DNA of 64,000 nucleotides from Rhynchopus euleeides (Eukaryota > Euglenozoa > Diplonemea > Diplonemida > Diplonemidae), in contig OY723247.1 of the NCBI GenBank assembly GCA_963210315.1, forward strand, positions 930,001 to 994,000, read 5' to 3'. The notes under the pieces are model-generated. The model made no database searches. It was not told the DNA's origin and worked only from the letters and a program-made list of their open reading frames with translations. Below are positions 24,929-36,638 of this stretch, one piece after another (position 1 is the stretch's first letter; each line of letters begins with the position of its first letter). A program made the position numbers and the translations under genes.

Positions 24929-25540
24929 TGCTGCTCCCAGAGGCAATGCTCCGGTGTCTGTGGGTGGTGTGGGGTGTGGGGTGAGACGTCGTTGTAGTGT
25001 GGGGGAGGAGAGTCGTCGTCAAAAGAAGAGCGAGCGGGCAGGGTCGGTGGGGTGGGAGGGGGGTCTCACGCACAGGCGACAGCACACACGGCACTGCGAC
25101 TCAGGAAGGAATACAGCGAGGCCAAAGGAACGCCGGGGCAGCGCGAGCTGTCCGTGTTCTTATCTTGGAAGGCGCCGCTGCAAACAACAAAAACTGCAAA
25201 TAAAAACAAGAACCAGGAAAAAGGGTAACCGGCGCCGCCACGGTCCCAACACACAGCATGCGTGGGGCCTTGTGTGGGGCTCTTGGATGGTTGTTGCGGT
25301 TCAACAGCTGCAGGGTGACACCATCATCACGCATGCCACGTCATATCACAGGCGCAAAGGAACAGAAGAAGCTGAATGGTAGAAGAATGAGCACTGACAT
25401 TGAGAATACTCAGTGTTTGTGTGTCTGCTTGCGGGACAGGATGCAGAACAGACGGTGGAAGCAAGACGGGCGGGTTGTGTTGTGGCTGTGGCCGCGCGTT
25501 AACACTCACGGCGGCACAAGTCGGCATCCAGAGGAAGGCT
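24929..25540. other. intergenic between SAM-like and carbonic anhydrase genes
   Basis: The interval contains the presumed 5' flank of the SAM-like gene and the 3' flank of the carbonic anhydrase gene. No independent gene is supported on either strand. Confidence 0.45.
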
Positions 25541-26323
25541 TCACTCGTACAGGTTGTAGATGTGCTCCTCGGGATGCAGCTCGTCGTCCAGCTTCTTCAC
25601 CAGCCCGTCCGCAGGGCTGAACACAAAGGCGTGCACCTGCGGCGTCGCAAATGCGTAGCCGCCGTCTGCCTCCGCCGCCGCCGCGTCGCGGTCGCGCGTC
25701 TCGTGGCGCCGGCGCTGCACGCACGCCGTCTTCAGCACGTTCTTCGCCTGCTCCACCGCGTTCAGCTCCACCAGGCGGCGGTGCTTCGTCTCCGGGTCCT
25801 CCACCGCCAGCAGCTCGGTGTCGTGCAGGCGCGTCACGTCACGGATCTGCCGGATCCAGTTCTCCAGCAGCCCGATGTCCTGCACCTTCCCGGAGTTGCG
25901 CACCGCCCCGCAGTCGTAGTGCCCGCAGATGATGATGTGCGGCACCTTCAGGAAGTTCACGGCGTACTCCAGCACCGACAGGAAGTTCAGGTCGTTCGGG
26001 CAGCAGTTGCCCACGTTCCGGTGCACAAAGAGCTCGCCCTGCGCCAGCCCGAGCAGACGTGTCGGGTCCACACGTGCGTCCGAGCACCCGATGTACAGGT
26101 ACTTCGGCGACTGCCCCTGTCCCAGCTTCTCGAAGAAGGTGGGGTCGGCCTCGTTCACGCTCCGCACCCACTCCTTGTTGTTCTCCACGATCCCCTTCAG
26201 CTCCGCGTCGTGCGACACCTCCAGGTTGTGCTTGCCCACACCGCACACGCACGACCGCGGGCTGGCCGCACCGGGCACGGACGCACGGCGCTCCTCAGTC
26301 GGTGTGGGGACGGTGGGCGACAT
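25541..26323 (-). CDS. beta-class carbonic anhydrase
   Basis: A single-exon 260-residue frame carries every hallmark of beta-CAs, which interconvert CO2 and bicarbonate with a Cys2His zinc. Zinc ligands Cys80, His135 and Cys138 lie in GCSDARVDP and GHYDCGAV, and the Asp82/Arg84 dyad is intact. HRNVGN at 101-106 is also typical. Length matches the family (about 200-260). The N-terminal 40 residues are Ser/Thr/Pro-rich with no obvious hydrophobic signal peptide, so the protein is probably cytosolic, although a plastid or mitochondrial presequence cannot be excluded. I start at the ATG at 26323 (MSPTVPTPTEERR); an upstream in-frame ATG would add His/Thr-rich residues unlike the family. In an alga this enzyme would serve carbon supply or pH balance. 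Confidence 0.95.
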   Translation of the reverse strand: MSPTVPTPTEERRASVPGAASPRSCVCGVGKHNLEVSHDAELKGIVENNKEWVRSVNEADPTFFEKLGQGQSPKYLYIGCSDARVDPTRLLGLAQGELFVHRNVGNCCPNDLNFLSVLEYAVNFLKVPHIIICGHYDCGAVRNSGKVQDIGLLENWIRQIRDVTRLHDTELLAVEDPETKHRRLVELNAVEQAKNVLKTACVQRRRHETRDRDAAAAEADGGYAFATPQVHAFVFSPADGLVKKLDDELHPEEHIYNLYE

Positions 26324-27061
26324 TGTTGTGGTGAGGTTGGTTTTGCGAGAGTGCCTGTGTTGTGTGTGCATGCAGGGGTGTGTGGTGCGTGTGTACGGGG
26401 GCTGTAGGCGTGTGGGACAAACACCATGCACTGCTCACAACTGAGAGTGCACTCAAGCCAGACAGCGTCAACATGACAGCAAACCAACTGGGCAGGTTGG
26501 GCACCTCCGTTCCGGCTTTTTGCTTCGTGGCTGACCCGCAACCACAACTAAACATCACAAGAGAAAGGGGAAGGGAAAGGAGAAAGGGGATGGAAAGAGA
26601 AGAGAAAGCGCTGGCCGTGTGTGCACGAGGCAGGAAGACACGGCAGGATATCATACGGCTGTGTGCAGGTGGCAGATGCACCAGCACACAGCAGCCGGAC
26701 GCGTGCTGTTGAGGGACAACAGCGTCACGGCAGGGTTGGCAGCAAAGCAGCCAGTGTGTACATATAGGAAAGGGCGAACTCAACGGGAAGAGAACGCGCA
26801 AATGCACCAGAGCAGACACCCAGGACCACTGTCTCCGACAAACGGCGCGAAGTGTAGCACCGGTACTCGCCCGATTGTTTTCCCGCCTGCAGACATCAGC
26901 AACGCTGTTGTTATCGATATTACATTGAGGCTGCTGATCTGAGGTTACTGTTGCCGATACTGGGGCGAGCGATGGCACCTGTGTCGCACTGGAGGCACAT
27001 GGACCGCGGGATACGCACTGGTGGAATGGAAACGTTGGATTGCAGCTGTGCCCACCACCCA
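26324..27061. other. intergenic, no supported gene
   Basis: The stretch lies between the WH1/WH2 gene (3' end) and the carbonic anhydrase gene (5' end). Purine-rich AG tracts occur near 26555-26610. No coding frame with domain similarity was found. Confidence 0.4.
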
Positions 27062-28522
27062 CTACTTCGAGGCCCAAACGCTGCTTGTGTTGGAGCTGGC
27101 CTTGCTGCCGCGCAGCTTCTTGAACCTGTTCAGGATCTGCATGTGCATCGGCTCTGCAGCCTGATGCGGTGCGGCTGGCGCTGCCTGCCGCAGACGCGCC
27201 CGCCCACCCTGCAGGTCTGCACTCGTCACCATCTTCGCACCGGCAGGCACAGGCGGTGCCGCCTCACGCCGCACAGAGGTGGGCGTCGAAGCAGGCGGTG
27301 CCGGAGGGGGGCGCTTGGGCAGCTGGCCTGGCGGTGGTGGAGGTGGCGGTGGTGGTGGCACACCACGCTGCATGCCTGCAGGCAGAGGAGCGGGAGGAGG
27401 CGGCGGTGGTGGTGGTGGTGGGCTGCCTCTCGGCACAGCATGGGATGCAGCTGCAGGTGGTGGCGGCGGTGGCAATGGTGGACGTGGCCCTGTGTGTGCT
27501 GCAGCAGGCAGCGCTGAACCCACCCCGCCTGTCGGGTGCAACTGCGACTGTGAACCACTCGTCCCCGGGACGTGCACGGCAGATGCACTGTGCACCGATG
27601 ATGCGACTGGATGCACATCCCCACACAGGGGGGACGACATCACGCCCGACGACTCATGTGACTCGCCGTCGATCGTCTCACGCAGGACTGTGGTCTTCTC
27701 CTTGTGCGGCAGCACAGCTGTGGCACTGGCGGTCCCGGTGCTCGACCCGGGCATGCCTGGTGCAGGTGCTGACACACTGGCATGACAGGGGCTGCTGTCC
27801 TTCTCGGCAGACGTGCGCACACCCTCCCCGTCACGCCCACTACCTCTTGCGTCTGCTGTGTGTGTCCCAGCAGCAGCAACGGGCGCAGCAGCAGCAGGTG
27901 CTGCTGCAGCTGAGGCTGTCTCTGCATATGCGTGTGTGTCTGCACCTGATCCCGTTCGCGGTGCAACACTCGCATTCACGGACGGTGCACCGCCCGCAGG
28001 GCCGGCTGCAGCTGCAGCTGCACTTTCACCTGGCTGGCGCAAGAGCCCCAACTCGGCCTGCGACTCGGACTGCTGCGGCGTGGTGCTCGGAGCTGACGCA
28101 AAGACGGCCCCCGCGTTGCTGTCCAGTTCTGCCCGCCGCCCCTGCTCGCACACCACCTGCGACAGGGCCGCGAGGAACTCCGCCGAGCTGCCCTCGCACG
28201 CCTTGATCCCGACAATGGCCGCAAGCAGCTCCGACTGGAACATGTAGAAGTGCGAGTTCAGCACCTTCACCTCCAACGGGAAGTGCAGCTCGTGCACCAT
28301 CTTCAGCGTGTACGCCTGCAGCTCCACCAGGGCGAGGTAGTACACCCCGCAGTGCCGCACGATGAACAGCGGCCCCACGAGCCCGGTGTCCTCCCACACC
28401 GCGCTGTCGCCCCCCAGGTACATGTACAGCTTGCAGCACACATACGACACAGTCTCAGCTCCCGGCGCAAGCGCAGCTTGACACAGGCACTCCTCCTCCG
28501 TCGTCAACCGCCCCTCTTCCAT
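27062..28522 (-). CDS. WH1/EVH1-polyproline-WH2 actin-regulator-like protein
   Basis: A single exon of 486 codons. Residues about 20-120 resemble a WH1/EVH1 domain (VSYVCCKLYMYL, then WEDTGLVGPLFIVRH and a final HFYMFQSE), the module that opens WASP and Ena/VASP proteins. An Ala/Ser/Gly-rich linker follows, then several poly-Pro tracts (about 340-415, runs of up to 10 Pro) that would bind profilin or SH3 domains. Near the C-terminus is a WH2-like actin-binding motif (about 433-446, SADLQGGRARLRQ). A basic segment (LNRFKKLRGSK) follows, but no classic acidic Arp2/3-binding tail is seen. The predicted role is actin nucleation or elongation at membranes. I chose the ATG at 28522; the frame is open further upstream. 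WH1 assignment is by pattern and is moderately sure. Confidence 0.75.
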   Translation of the reverse strand: MEEGRLTTEEECLCQAALAPGAETVSYVCCKLYMYLGGDSAVWEDTGLVGPLFIVRHCGVYYLALVELQAYTLKMVHELHFPLEVKVLNSHFYMFQSELLAAIVGIKACEGSSAEFLAALSQVVCEQGRRAELDSNAGAVFASAPSTTPQQSESQAELGLLRQPGESAAAAAAGPAGGAPSVNASVAPRTGSGADTHAYAETASAAAAPAAAAPVAAAGTHTADARGSGRDGEGVRTSAEKDSSPCHASVSAPAPGMPGSSTGTASATAVLPHKEKTTVLRETIDGESHESSGVMSSPLCGDVHPVASSVHSASAVHVPGTSGSQSQLHPTGGVGSALPAAAHTGPRPPLPPPPPPAAASHAVPRGSPPPPPPPPPPAPLPAGMQRGVPPPPPPPPPPGQLPKRPPPAPPASTPTSVRREAAPPVPAGAKMVTSADLQGGRARLRQAAPAAPHQAAEPMHMQILNRFKKLRGSKASSNTSSVWASK

Positions 28523-29972
28523 CCCGCGGCAGCAATCCACACCTGCTGCGGGGGGTGGTGTGTGCGCTGGTGATGGCTCTCCCACTGAAATACTCTGCAG
28601 TGGCACCCGGCAGCAGGACACTACGCCATCACCCCTCCTCAATACTGTAAACCCCCCCCCCCCCAGAACAGCCACGGGCCCGGCGGGGGTCCAAGAGCCA
28701 GGTGAACCAACATGGACAAATCAGATTCGCTTGCGCGACAACATGGCTACCGCTACCGCTGCTGCAGATAGCAAACCGTCGTTCGACGTCAGTACTGAGA
28801 CCCCCGACCATCACACATCCCTGGGCCCGCTGATGCCCAGTCGGCCGACGTCACTATAAACCAGCTTCGTACCATGCGTGCCGCTCGGGCGCAAGGATTC
28901 GGAACAATACCTGCTGCACAAGCCTGGCCTGCAAGGCAGGCTAACGTTTTGTTCAGACGTGGAACATGAAAACAAAAACAGCCGCGCTTTAGGTTTGCGG
29001 TTTTGCCTGTCCGCCGTCTTCGGCGGCATCGGCAAGGCCATACTTTCTTTTTCCTTCTTCTGAGAGATAAATCATCTAGCACATGAGGAGCGGGTGGGTG
29101 GGTGGGTTAGCGGATGGGGGGGAACACCCCCCCACACACACAACGGGCATAGAAGGGGTGGGTGGGGAGCTGCCTGCCAACAAACAGACAACACGCTTGT
29201 TGGTTGAAAGGCAGGGTCAGAACTCCTCGGGATTGCATGGGGAGAGGTGCCACTCTTCACTCGGATTTTGCAAAGCAAAATTCATCGATATGCTGATGCG
29301 AGGACCAAGAGATCGACAGAGCGAAGAGATGGATAGAGAGAGAGAGAGGGGTCATCAACAAACAGCAGCCTATTTTGAACAATTTTTTGACCGTGCCGCG
29401 GAGCAGGCTCCCGGTCAGAGGGAGGGGCAGCTTTTCCACGGGTTCTTCTGGCCGCACGGTGTAAACCTGCCGCACAATTTTTGTTGTCTTTGCCAAAGAC
29501 GCCACCTTGCACCATCCTCGTGAAGGGAGAGGGGGGGTAGCGCAGAAGAATACGTTGCATTATGGATCATCACTTTCAGACGTTAGTGTTACTTTTGTTG
29601 CCCTCCGGCGACATGCAATTTCTGGGCACACGACTCGCCCTTCACTGCACCCACCCACCTCCCCCCGAACCTAGCCCATACACCGGCTACGGGAGTGCCT
29701 TGCTTATTCAAGCCAACGGCGATGGCTTCCCAACCAACCCTGCCCCCACCTGCCCTACCTCAAGCTGCCTTTCCGCATGGCAGCGGCACCGCCTTTGAGG
29801 AAAGGCGAAAAAAATGCCGGGAAAAAAATCTAAAACGCTGTGGGGGGTGGTGGGGGAGGGGCACGTTCAGAAAAGCATCTCTGGAAGAGACGATGGTGAG
29901 AAAAAAAATCAGTCAGCGGGGAGTGGGATTTTCACCCCACCGCGTGGCGTGGCATTTCACTCAGTAGTGACA
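28523..29972. other. intergenic, no supported gene
   Basis: About 1.45 kb between the CYTH gene 3' end and the WH1/WH2 gene 5' end. A poly-C run lies near 28651-28664. Short frames on both strands lack domains. Confidence 0.4.
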
Positions 29973-31354
29973 TCACGGGGCAAACGACGATGTTGTTGAC
30001 ATCATGGCCTCCGCACACCCACGGATGAAGGTCTCGAACTGTTGGTGGTTGGTGCAGGTGTGGTGGGTAGTATACAGCAGAGCGAGAGAGGCATGCACAC
30101 AGCAGCTGAAACGAGTCATTTCAGCTGATTGTAGTTTGTAAACGGGTTTTGTGCGCACGAGCGGCATCTGCTTGCTCACCACGTCAACGGGGACAGCCGT
30201 GCTGGCTGCCTTTTTGAGTGTGACAACTCTAGCTGATCTTCTGATGCTCGAGATATTCCATCAGCCCATACCTTGTTGCGGGTCCCGCGCACCCCCTTGA
30301 TGTTGTTGGACACCAGCACCTTCTGCACCTCGTCAAGCAGGTCGTGAGCCGGGGAGTCGCCGCACGAGATCTGAGGGGGTCGGGGTGTGAAGACATCATC
30401 GGGGAATGGGTGGGGTGATCGACTGCCCCTTAACTTGATCAACCACAATGTGACAAAGGGTTTATGTTGGGTGCGCGACGCGCAACGCACGCAGCCACCG
30501 GGGAGTAGAAACGCTTTTGACAAGCAAGCTTGTGGTGTTGCGGGAGTGGGGGGGCGAGTGTCTGCACCCACAGCATGCGGCTGGCCATACCTCGAGCTCG
30601 TAGTGAGTACCGAACTGGAACAGGACCTCGTCGAGCTTCAGGGTCACGAGATCACCAGAGAAGGTTGTCTTGCAGGTCTGTAGAGGGTGGGCATTTAGGA
30701 AGAGCAACGGGGAGGGGGGTCTGCTCGAGGAAGATAGGCGCAGTCCCACAGTTTGTCAGAGTGGCAGGGGTGGCCAGCACCGTCAGGTTGATCGGTCTTT
30801 GAGAGGCTTGGCCAGAGCACAGGCGAAAGCAACCCGGTGCAAAACCCTTTGCAGAACACCCACACAGCGGGCTTGGGGTGTGTTGTTCGCCATCGATGAA
30901 CACCCTTCGGCACTTCCCCCTTGTCACTCAGGTTTGTTTTAAAAAAATTGTTTCTCACTTGAGAACATACCTTGCGGTGTGTCCGGAACCCACCGAGGTA
31001 CTTGAGCGAAGAGATGCTGTACTTCTGGAACACGGCCTCCAAGTAAGGGGTCAGCGTGTTTGCGTTGTCGATCGCCTGCCTCGCCACGTCAACGGGGATA
31101 GCCGTGTTGGCGTCGAGGAACCGGCAGGCAGACCCCTGCTCCACCTCCGTGTGGGTCTTGATCGTCAGCTCCGCGCTGCTGTTGCTCTTGATGCGCAGGC
31201 GCAGCATCACGCCTGCCTGCTGCAGCTGCTTCCCGGGCCCATCGAAGAAGTGGTTCTCCAGCACGGAGTCCTCCGCACCGCTGGCCGTGAACAGCTGGAC
31301 AGCACGCTCGTAGTCCTCCTGCGAGCCCAGAACGAACTTAGCCTCTATCTCCAT
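29973..31354 (-). CDS. CYTH-domain (triphosphate tunnel metalloenzyme) protein
   Basis: Four exons (31354-30971, 30677-30591, 30370-30272, 30038-29973), all phase 0 with gtatg donors, encode 211 residues, the usual CYTH size. The N-terminus MEIEAKF supplies the ExExK signature. FFDGP, MLRLRI and ELTIKTH follow as tunnel strands, and GTHYELE (end of exon 2) gives the late E-x-E metal-binding strand. The last exon (FETFIRG) completes a T-x-x-K-F-E-x-F terminus like that of plant TTM3-type proteins. CYTH enzymes hydrolyse triphosphate substrates such as tripolyphosphate or thiamine triphosphate, or act as adenylate cyclases; which applies here cannot be told from sequence. Reading through the third donor would give a shorter unrelated tail, but the four-exon model fits both the family and the splice consensus. 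Confidence 0.88.
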
Positions 31355-32251
31355 CTCGAATGTGTGTGATGTGTCTGTGCTTGGGGGACATGAACAGGGT
31401 GTTGAGGAAACACCAGGATGCCAAAAAAATGCGATGCAAATGACAAAATGGGTGCTGGGGGTGGCGGCTGTTTCGGTCTGAGGGCCAAGGCATGCATGTT
31501 TTCCAGTGCCAACAGTGGCATTCGGCACGGGGTAACAACGCGGCTTGCTTTCAGCGCATCGCCTGGCGCAGCATGGGAACAGCGTGCGCTCCGCAAGAGA
31601 CAGCAACACCCAAGAAGCAAATTTAAAAAATTGAATCGAGGAACAAGGTCTGCAAAACCAAAAACATGATCGGGGAACATGCACGTATATCCAACGCCAC
31701 GTTTCCCGTGACCGTCGTACGAGAAACCTCGCAGTGTAATTGGATGGATAAACAACCATCTCAAGAGCAGGCAGACCTGACAGCGCAGGAATCCACAAAC
31801 CCCCCCTCCACCACCCCTCCCCAAGCGAGCCAAATGCCAAGGCCTCGGGGGTCAGAAAGCTCACCTTGGCTTCTCCCGCACACCGTCTTTCTGTTGGAGA
31901 TGTCAACCTCCATCACGTGCAAAACAAAAGCTGCTCGATCCAGGTTTACATCGAGATTCTGTTAGGGACGAACCTGCGAGATCGCCCTTGGCAAAGGGCG
32001 ATTTTTTCTCTGAATTCGTACCGCAGCATGACCATCTTGACGTCATGACGTCTCATTTTCGAGCCGATTCTGCCCTCACCAGCTATTCAGCTGGGATAAC
32101 GGGGGGATGTCAACGACGGAGAGAGAGAGGAAAGGTCCTGAGGCAGGCCCACCTCCCTCACCCGCACCCAGCGCCATCTAATGGCGGAATAAACGGAATG
32201 TGTGCCTCGCTGTTTCGGAAAGTGACAGCAAAGGCGTGACAACAAAACTAA
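31355..32251. other. intergenic, no supported gene
   Basis: The interval is the 5' flank of the CYTH gene up to the 3.8-kb transposable element. No frame with domain similarity was found. Confidence 0.4.
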
Positions 32252-32257
32252 ATAACT

Positions 32258-35200
32258 CATGAATCTGCCCCGTTAACGGGTAACCGGTATTACCGGGTAT
32301 TACCGGAAACCCGGTAATCGGCCTCCATTACCGGGTATTACCGGGTCAAAAACGGGTATTACCGGGTCAAATCGGGGGTATTACCGGGTCCGGTAATACC
32401 CGTTTTCGTATTACCGGGGATTTTCCGTGGGGATTTCCTTGGTCCAGGGATGGTTCGTGGGGTGTCGCAGTGAATCAACTGCAGGGTTCTGGTGATCTTC
32501 CGTCTGGCAGTCCAAGGGAAGGTGCGCGGGGGGAATGTCAGGTGTTAAGTGACCCCCCTGCGTTATTCTGAAGGCCAGCCTCTGCAGCCCCTCCTGGCCC
32601 ACCCCTCACAGGGGCGGCCCTGGGAACACTGGGAGTGGGAACGGCTGGGGAACACCCACGTTCAGTACAACCAAGATCTATGAGGCAGGCTTTGCGGCAT
32701 GGCGGTGGGGGGCTGTGTTGGCGTGGCGTGCCCCGATGATTACACAAACAAAGGTCGAGATAATGAGCCCAGGCCCTGATTCCAACACCTGTTCGTTCAA
32801 CCAAGATCTATGAGGGACACACCCCTGGCTGTGCCTGTGTCCTCCGTGTGTTGCCTCCTCTCCCCCCCTCTTCAATGCACTTCATGGCCTCGTCCGCTTC
32901 CACGGACGCAGAGCGTGTCGTCACACAACAGGCCGTCCACGAGGCTAAGTTCTTTGAAGCATGCATCATGACTTGTCCCGACTCGAACCAAGCTGATGAT
33001 TTATCAGAGGGACCAGTAGCCAAGCAAGATGACAAGAAGCAGGCGCAACTCGTGCATATATTGAGGGCCTGGTCGAATCCACGTTTTGCTGGGACTTCTC
33101 TGGATTGCATCATGGGGTCGCTCAAATACCTTGCCGCACCAGCCCGGATCTTAGCTGCAGGTCCGGTACAGAGTGCCAGGTGCTCTTGTCAAGGGTGTCG
33201 CCAGAGAGGCTTCACATGGGAATGGGCGTCTTGTTGTGGAGCGTATCACAGAGAATTTCTCAAAATGGAAACGTGTCGACACCACAACTCCAGAACCAGC
33301 TCTTCCCGTCCACCTGCCCAAACCAGCCGTTGTCTGGGAGTCGTAAGGCCACCACGTGGGTCGACTGCAGGCTGGTTAGCTTCCGCTCATCATACACGGG
33401 GCGGATACTCAGCGTCCCGAAGGCAGGTGCGATTATCCACCTTGGCTCGGGGGCAGTCCAGTGGCGAGCCCGTGTTGAAGCCACCCCAGCAAATATAGCA
33501 AGTCCGCTCACCGTACTGTGACCTGCTGTGGCAGGAACCACAAGCCCGGCCACGCCAAGAAGCATCTCTCGGTACCATAATGCTCGTTGGCTGCTCGCAG
33601 GTAAGTGTTGCGACAAGCACCCAGCCAGCAGAGCGATGTGACCGAATAACGGAGCTGGCGTGACCAAGCACTCGAGCCTGGGGTAAGAGAAGATGGCTTC
33701 CCTGAACGAAGGATCGATCATTGAAAACGAGGAGCCCTTCGCTCTGTGCCACTGTGTGCCCAACTGTGCCACTTTGCAGCCAGTTTGGTGACGCACCGTT
33801 TCTGCATTTCTGAGCCAAGGTCCTTAAATGATGGAAGCTACGGGAACAGTGCCTCTCTGATGGAACCTTCATTGGTTCAGAATGTGCCTGCCCCAAGACC
33901 CTGTTGGCCCAGGCAGTCACTGCCCCCCAATGGAATGGGGCTCGCAGACTTTAGGAGAGGAAGGTGGTCCTATGATCACGCCTGTCATAGTGTCATAACG
34001 GCCGTCATGGAGGGAGTGGATTTTCTGAGAATTCACTACCTCAGTTCCCGCTACCGAAATATAAAAACGGCCGTTTTCATGTTTTGTTGGCGAAAAAACG
34101 GCCGTTTTTTCCCCCTCCTATTTTCCTTTGGAGATTCGCCTCCTGCTTACCGTACCGAGCTGAGGAAACACACTTGACAACTCCCTGTTGCCTGCACATG
34201 ACATTGGGCACTGCGATTCTCTGTCGACTGTACAAAGAAAAATGGCTTCCGCCCTGCCTGTCGCTCGACAAGCAGCAGACACCCGAGAGCAGAGAGGAGT
34301 GTAGCAGCCCGGTTCGCCCCCGGGTTGTCCCAGAAATCCAGCACACCCTCGGAACGTGGTGGCCTAGTCGTAGATCACCCAGGCCCTGCTCGTGACCTCC
34401 CCGAAACAGAGGGGAGGTGGCACCGGAGTTCTGACACCCCTACGACTCATGCGGCCGTACGCGCTCGGGCACAGACGGCGGACCGCAAACCAGAAGGACT
34501 TCCCTGATTCCGTGCCGTCCCACCTTCTGCGCATGCGGTCGCCAGCCCAGGCCAGCTCCCCTGCCAGGGGCACTGGGGGGTCGTACTTCCCCACCTCAGA
34601 CACTTTCTCGATGACATTCTCAATGTCGGTGTACACTGCGTCGACAGGGGCACGCCGTTGGGCACACCCAGCTGCGCATCGCAGTACTTCTGGAGCAGCG
34701 ATGCGAGGGGTGCCGTCAGGCGGACGGCGGCCTGCAGGTGGGACTCGAGCCCAGCGATTTCGTGGGCATCTCTGCCAACCGCAGAAGCGACGCACACGTA
34801 GCAGGGCCGCTGTCCTGCAGCGGGCCCGGAAGATTGTATAAATGCCCGGGGACGTGGTGCAAGGTGCAGATCCACTCAAGCGGTGCAGGTAGTGTGTGTC
34901 GGAGAGAAGCGGGATCGCACGGCCGGTGGTGCCGTCTTGCTCGCCTGCTTCTCCCTCTCAGCTGCGTCAGAGATGTGGCACAGCACATCCTTCAGCGCCA
35001 GTGCGGTCGTGAACCCATCCAGCTGGTGCTGCATATTGCCCGGGATGATCGCCCGTGCCTTCGGGAATAAATCAGCGAAGGCGGTGTCCTTCTCATCCGG
35101 GGTGCTGTCGCCGAGATCAAGGGAAAGCTCTGTCGGAAGAGCCCTGATGCCAGTGAGCGACACCCACCTCTGCCTGCACGGTCATCCACGACACACGTGC

Positions 35201-36049
35201 CTAGATTGGCCGCAACCATGTTCAGCCCCTCCTCGGGACACACTTCTTGACAGCATCATGCACCATGCCAGCCGGTGATGCGGTGAACAACGCACCCCGG
35301 GCGATCCGAAGTTGCAAGCCTGCCACTGAGGGTATCGCACTCCGACAGCGCCAGCTGTTTCCCTGGCTCTGCACTTTCAACGCTGCTTTCTTCTTCTTCT
35401 TGATATGGCGCAGTCCGTCAAAGTGGTCCACGAAGTCTGAACTCTTCGCATCATACTTGAAGGCGCGCTCACAATGCTTGCTGCAGGGTATCCCTTGCAG
35501 TGGGAAGGCACTCCTGGTGGTGGGATCTCGCCTGCTGACCCACGCCCCATACAAAATTCCCAGGTAAAAAAAACGGTCGTTTTTTAAAATGCTGAAAATC
35601 AGCGGCCGTTTTTGCAAGTCCACAAAATACAAGGGATTTTTTAAAACGGCCGCTATGCAACCATGGCCTGTCTCATTATGCGTGTGATCGACTGCCTGAT
35701 CTGACGACACCGCCGGCTCTGGAAGGGCTCAGGTGGTGTGTGGGCAGTCAGCATTGCTGCGAAACTCGAAAAGTCTGCAGTGAGCCACACAAACCAGACG
35801 TGAACTGCGGAACCCGGCTTTCGATCACCCCATGCGCCATAGAATCCAATGTCGACCACAACACATTGCTAAGGGGAAGGGAATCAATCCAAAAACAAAG
35901 GGAAATTCCCATGGAAAATCCCCGGTACCGCTACCGGGCTATAACCGGGTATTACCGGGCAAACGGGTATTACCGGACCCGGTAATATCCGTTTTTCGAC
36001 CCGGTAATACCCGGTAATACCCGGTAGCCGTTAACGGGGCAGATTCATG
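32258..36049. mobile_element. 3.8-kb DNA transposon with long inverted repeats and 6-bp TSD
   Basis: Both ends carry CATGAATCTGCCCCGTTAAC as inverted copies, continuing into about 190 bp of inverted arrays of TTACCGGGTA-type units (32268-32420 and 35915-36035). Directly outside, ATAACT occurs at 32252-32257 and again at 36050-36055 in the same orientation, a convincing 6-bp target-site duplication. The interior (32430-35880) has fragmented frames on the minus strand but no transposase I can name, so the copy is probably degenerate or non-autonomous. Six-base duplications are unusual; Dada-type elements make 6-7 bp ones, but no protein evidence supports that assignment. Confidence 0.85.
34069..35656. 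mobile_element. possible nested element bounded by AACGGCCGTT motifs
   Basis: Within the 3.8-kb element, the motif AAAACGGCCGTTTT occurs twice at 34071-34118, and variants of it occur at 35566-35655 in inverted arrangement. They bracket about 1.5 kb of different character that holds fragmentary minus-strand frames (for example 34876-35163). This could be a nested insertion or a paired internal repeat of the host element. No target duplication is clear. Confidence 0.4.
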
Positions 36050-36055
36050 ATAACT

Positions 36056-36638
36056 GTTTACATTGCATTGTTGGGGCGGAGAACCCCCTCCAGCCCCTCC
36101 CCCCCCAGGAATAAATACGAAGCCTTTTCTCCATCTATTGGGTGAAGGGGCTCCTCTTATTCTTGTTCGAAGCATCAGTTGGGCAAAAAGCTGCGTGTTA
36201 CAAATTTGAGGGGAGATGTCCACGGTAAGTACACGAGGACCAGACAGTGCCAGGCAGAACGGCATGTTTTGCTTTTGAACCGCCACAGTGTTCCTGCGCT
36301 GCGACACAACAAAAGTCGGGCAAAGGAGGGAGGGAGAGGGGGGGGGGGGGATATCTCCAACGAAATCACGCGAAACAAACCGAAGGACAGATGACATATA
36401 CAGTGTACGCAACAATACCGGGGATGAAGGGCAGCATAGCTGTACTGCCTCCAGCGAGTGCAAATCCGCCACCCACCCGCCACTCTGCAACAGCCTGGCA
36501 CCTTGTGAAAACAGGGTGCCGGTGCTGTGCAGTTCTTTCCTCCATAAAAAACCCACCGCACGGCATGCACCTTCTTGAGAGTTGTGCTCAACAACGCAGG
36601 AACACACATTACCTCCCTGAAGATCACCTCACCCTCTA
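36056..36638. other. intergenic between TE and TTL-like gene
   Basis: The interval includes a poly-G run near 36339-36350 and probably the 3' UTR of the TTL-like gene. No independent gene is seen. Confidence 0.4.

Noticed and set aside
30176-30271. Read-through C-terminus for the CYTH protein
   Set aside because: GTATG at 30271 fits the donor consensus and a final exon at 30038-29973 gives the family-typical KFExF ending in frame.
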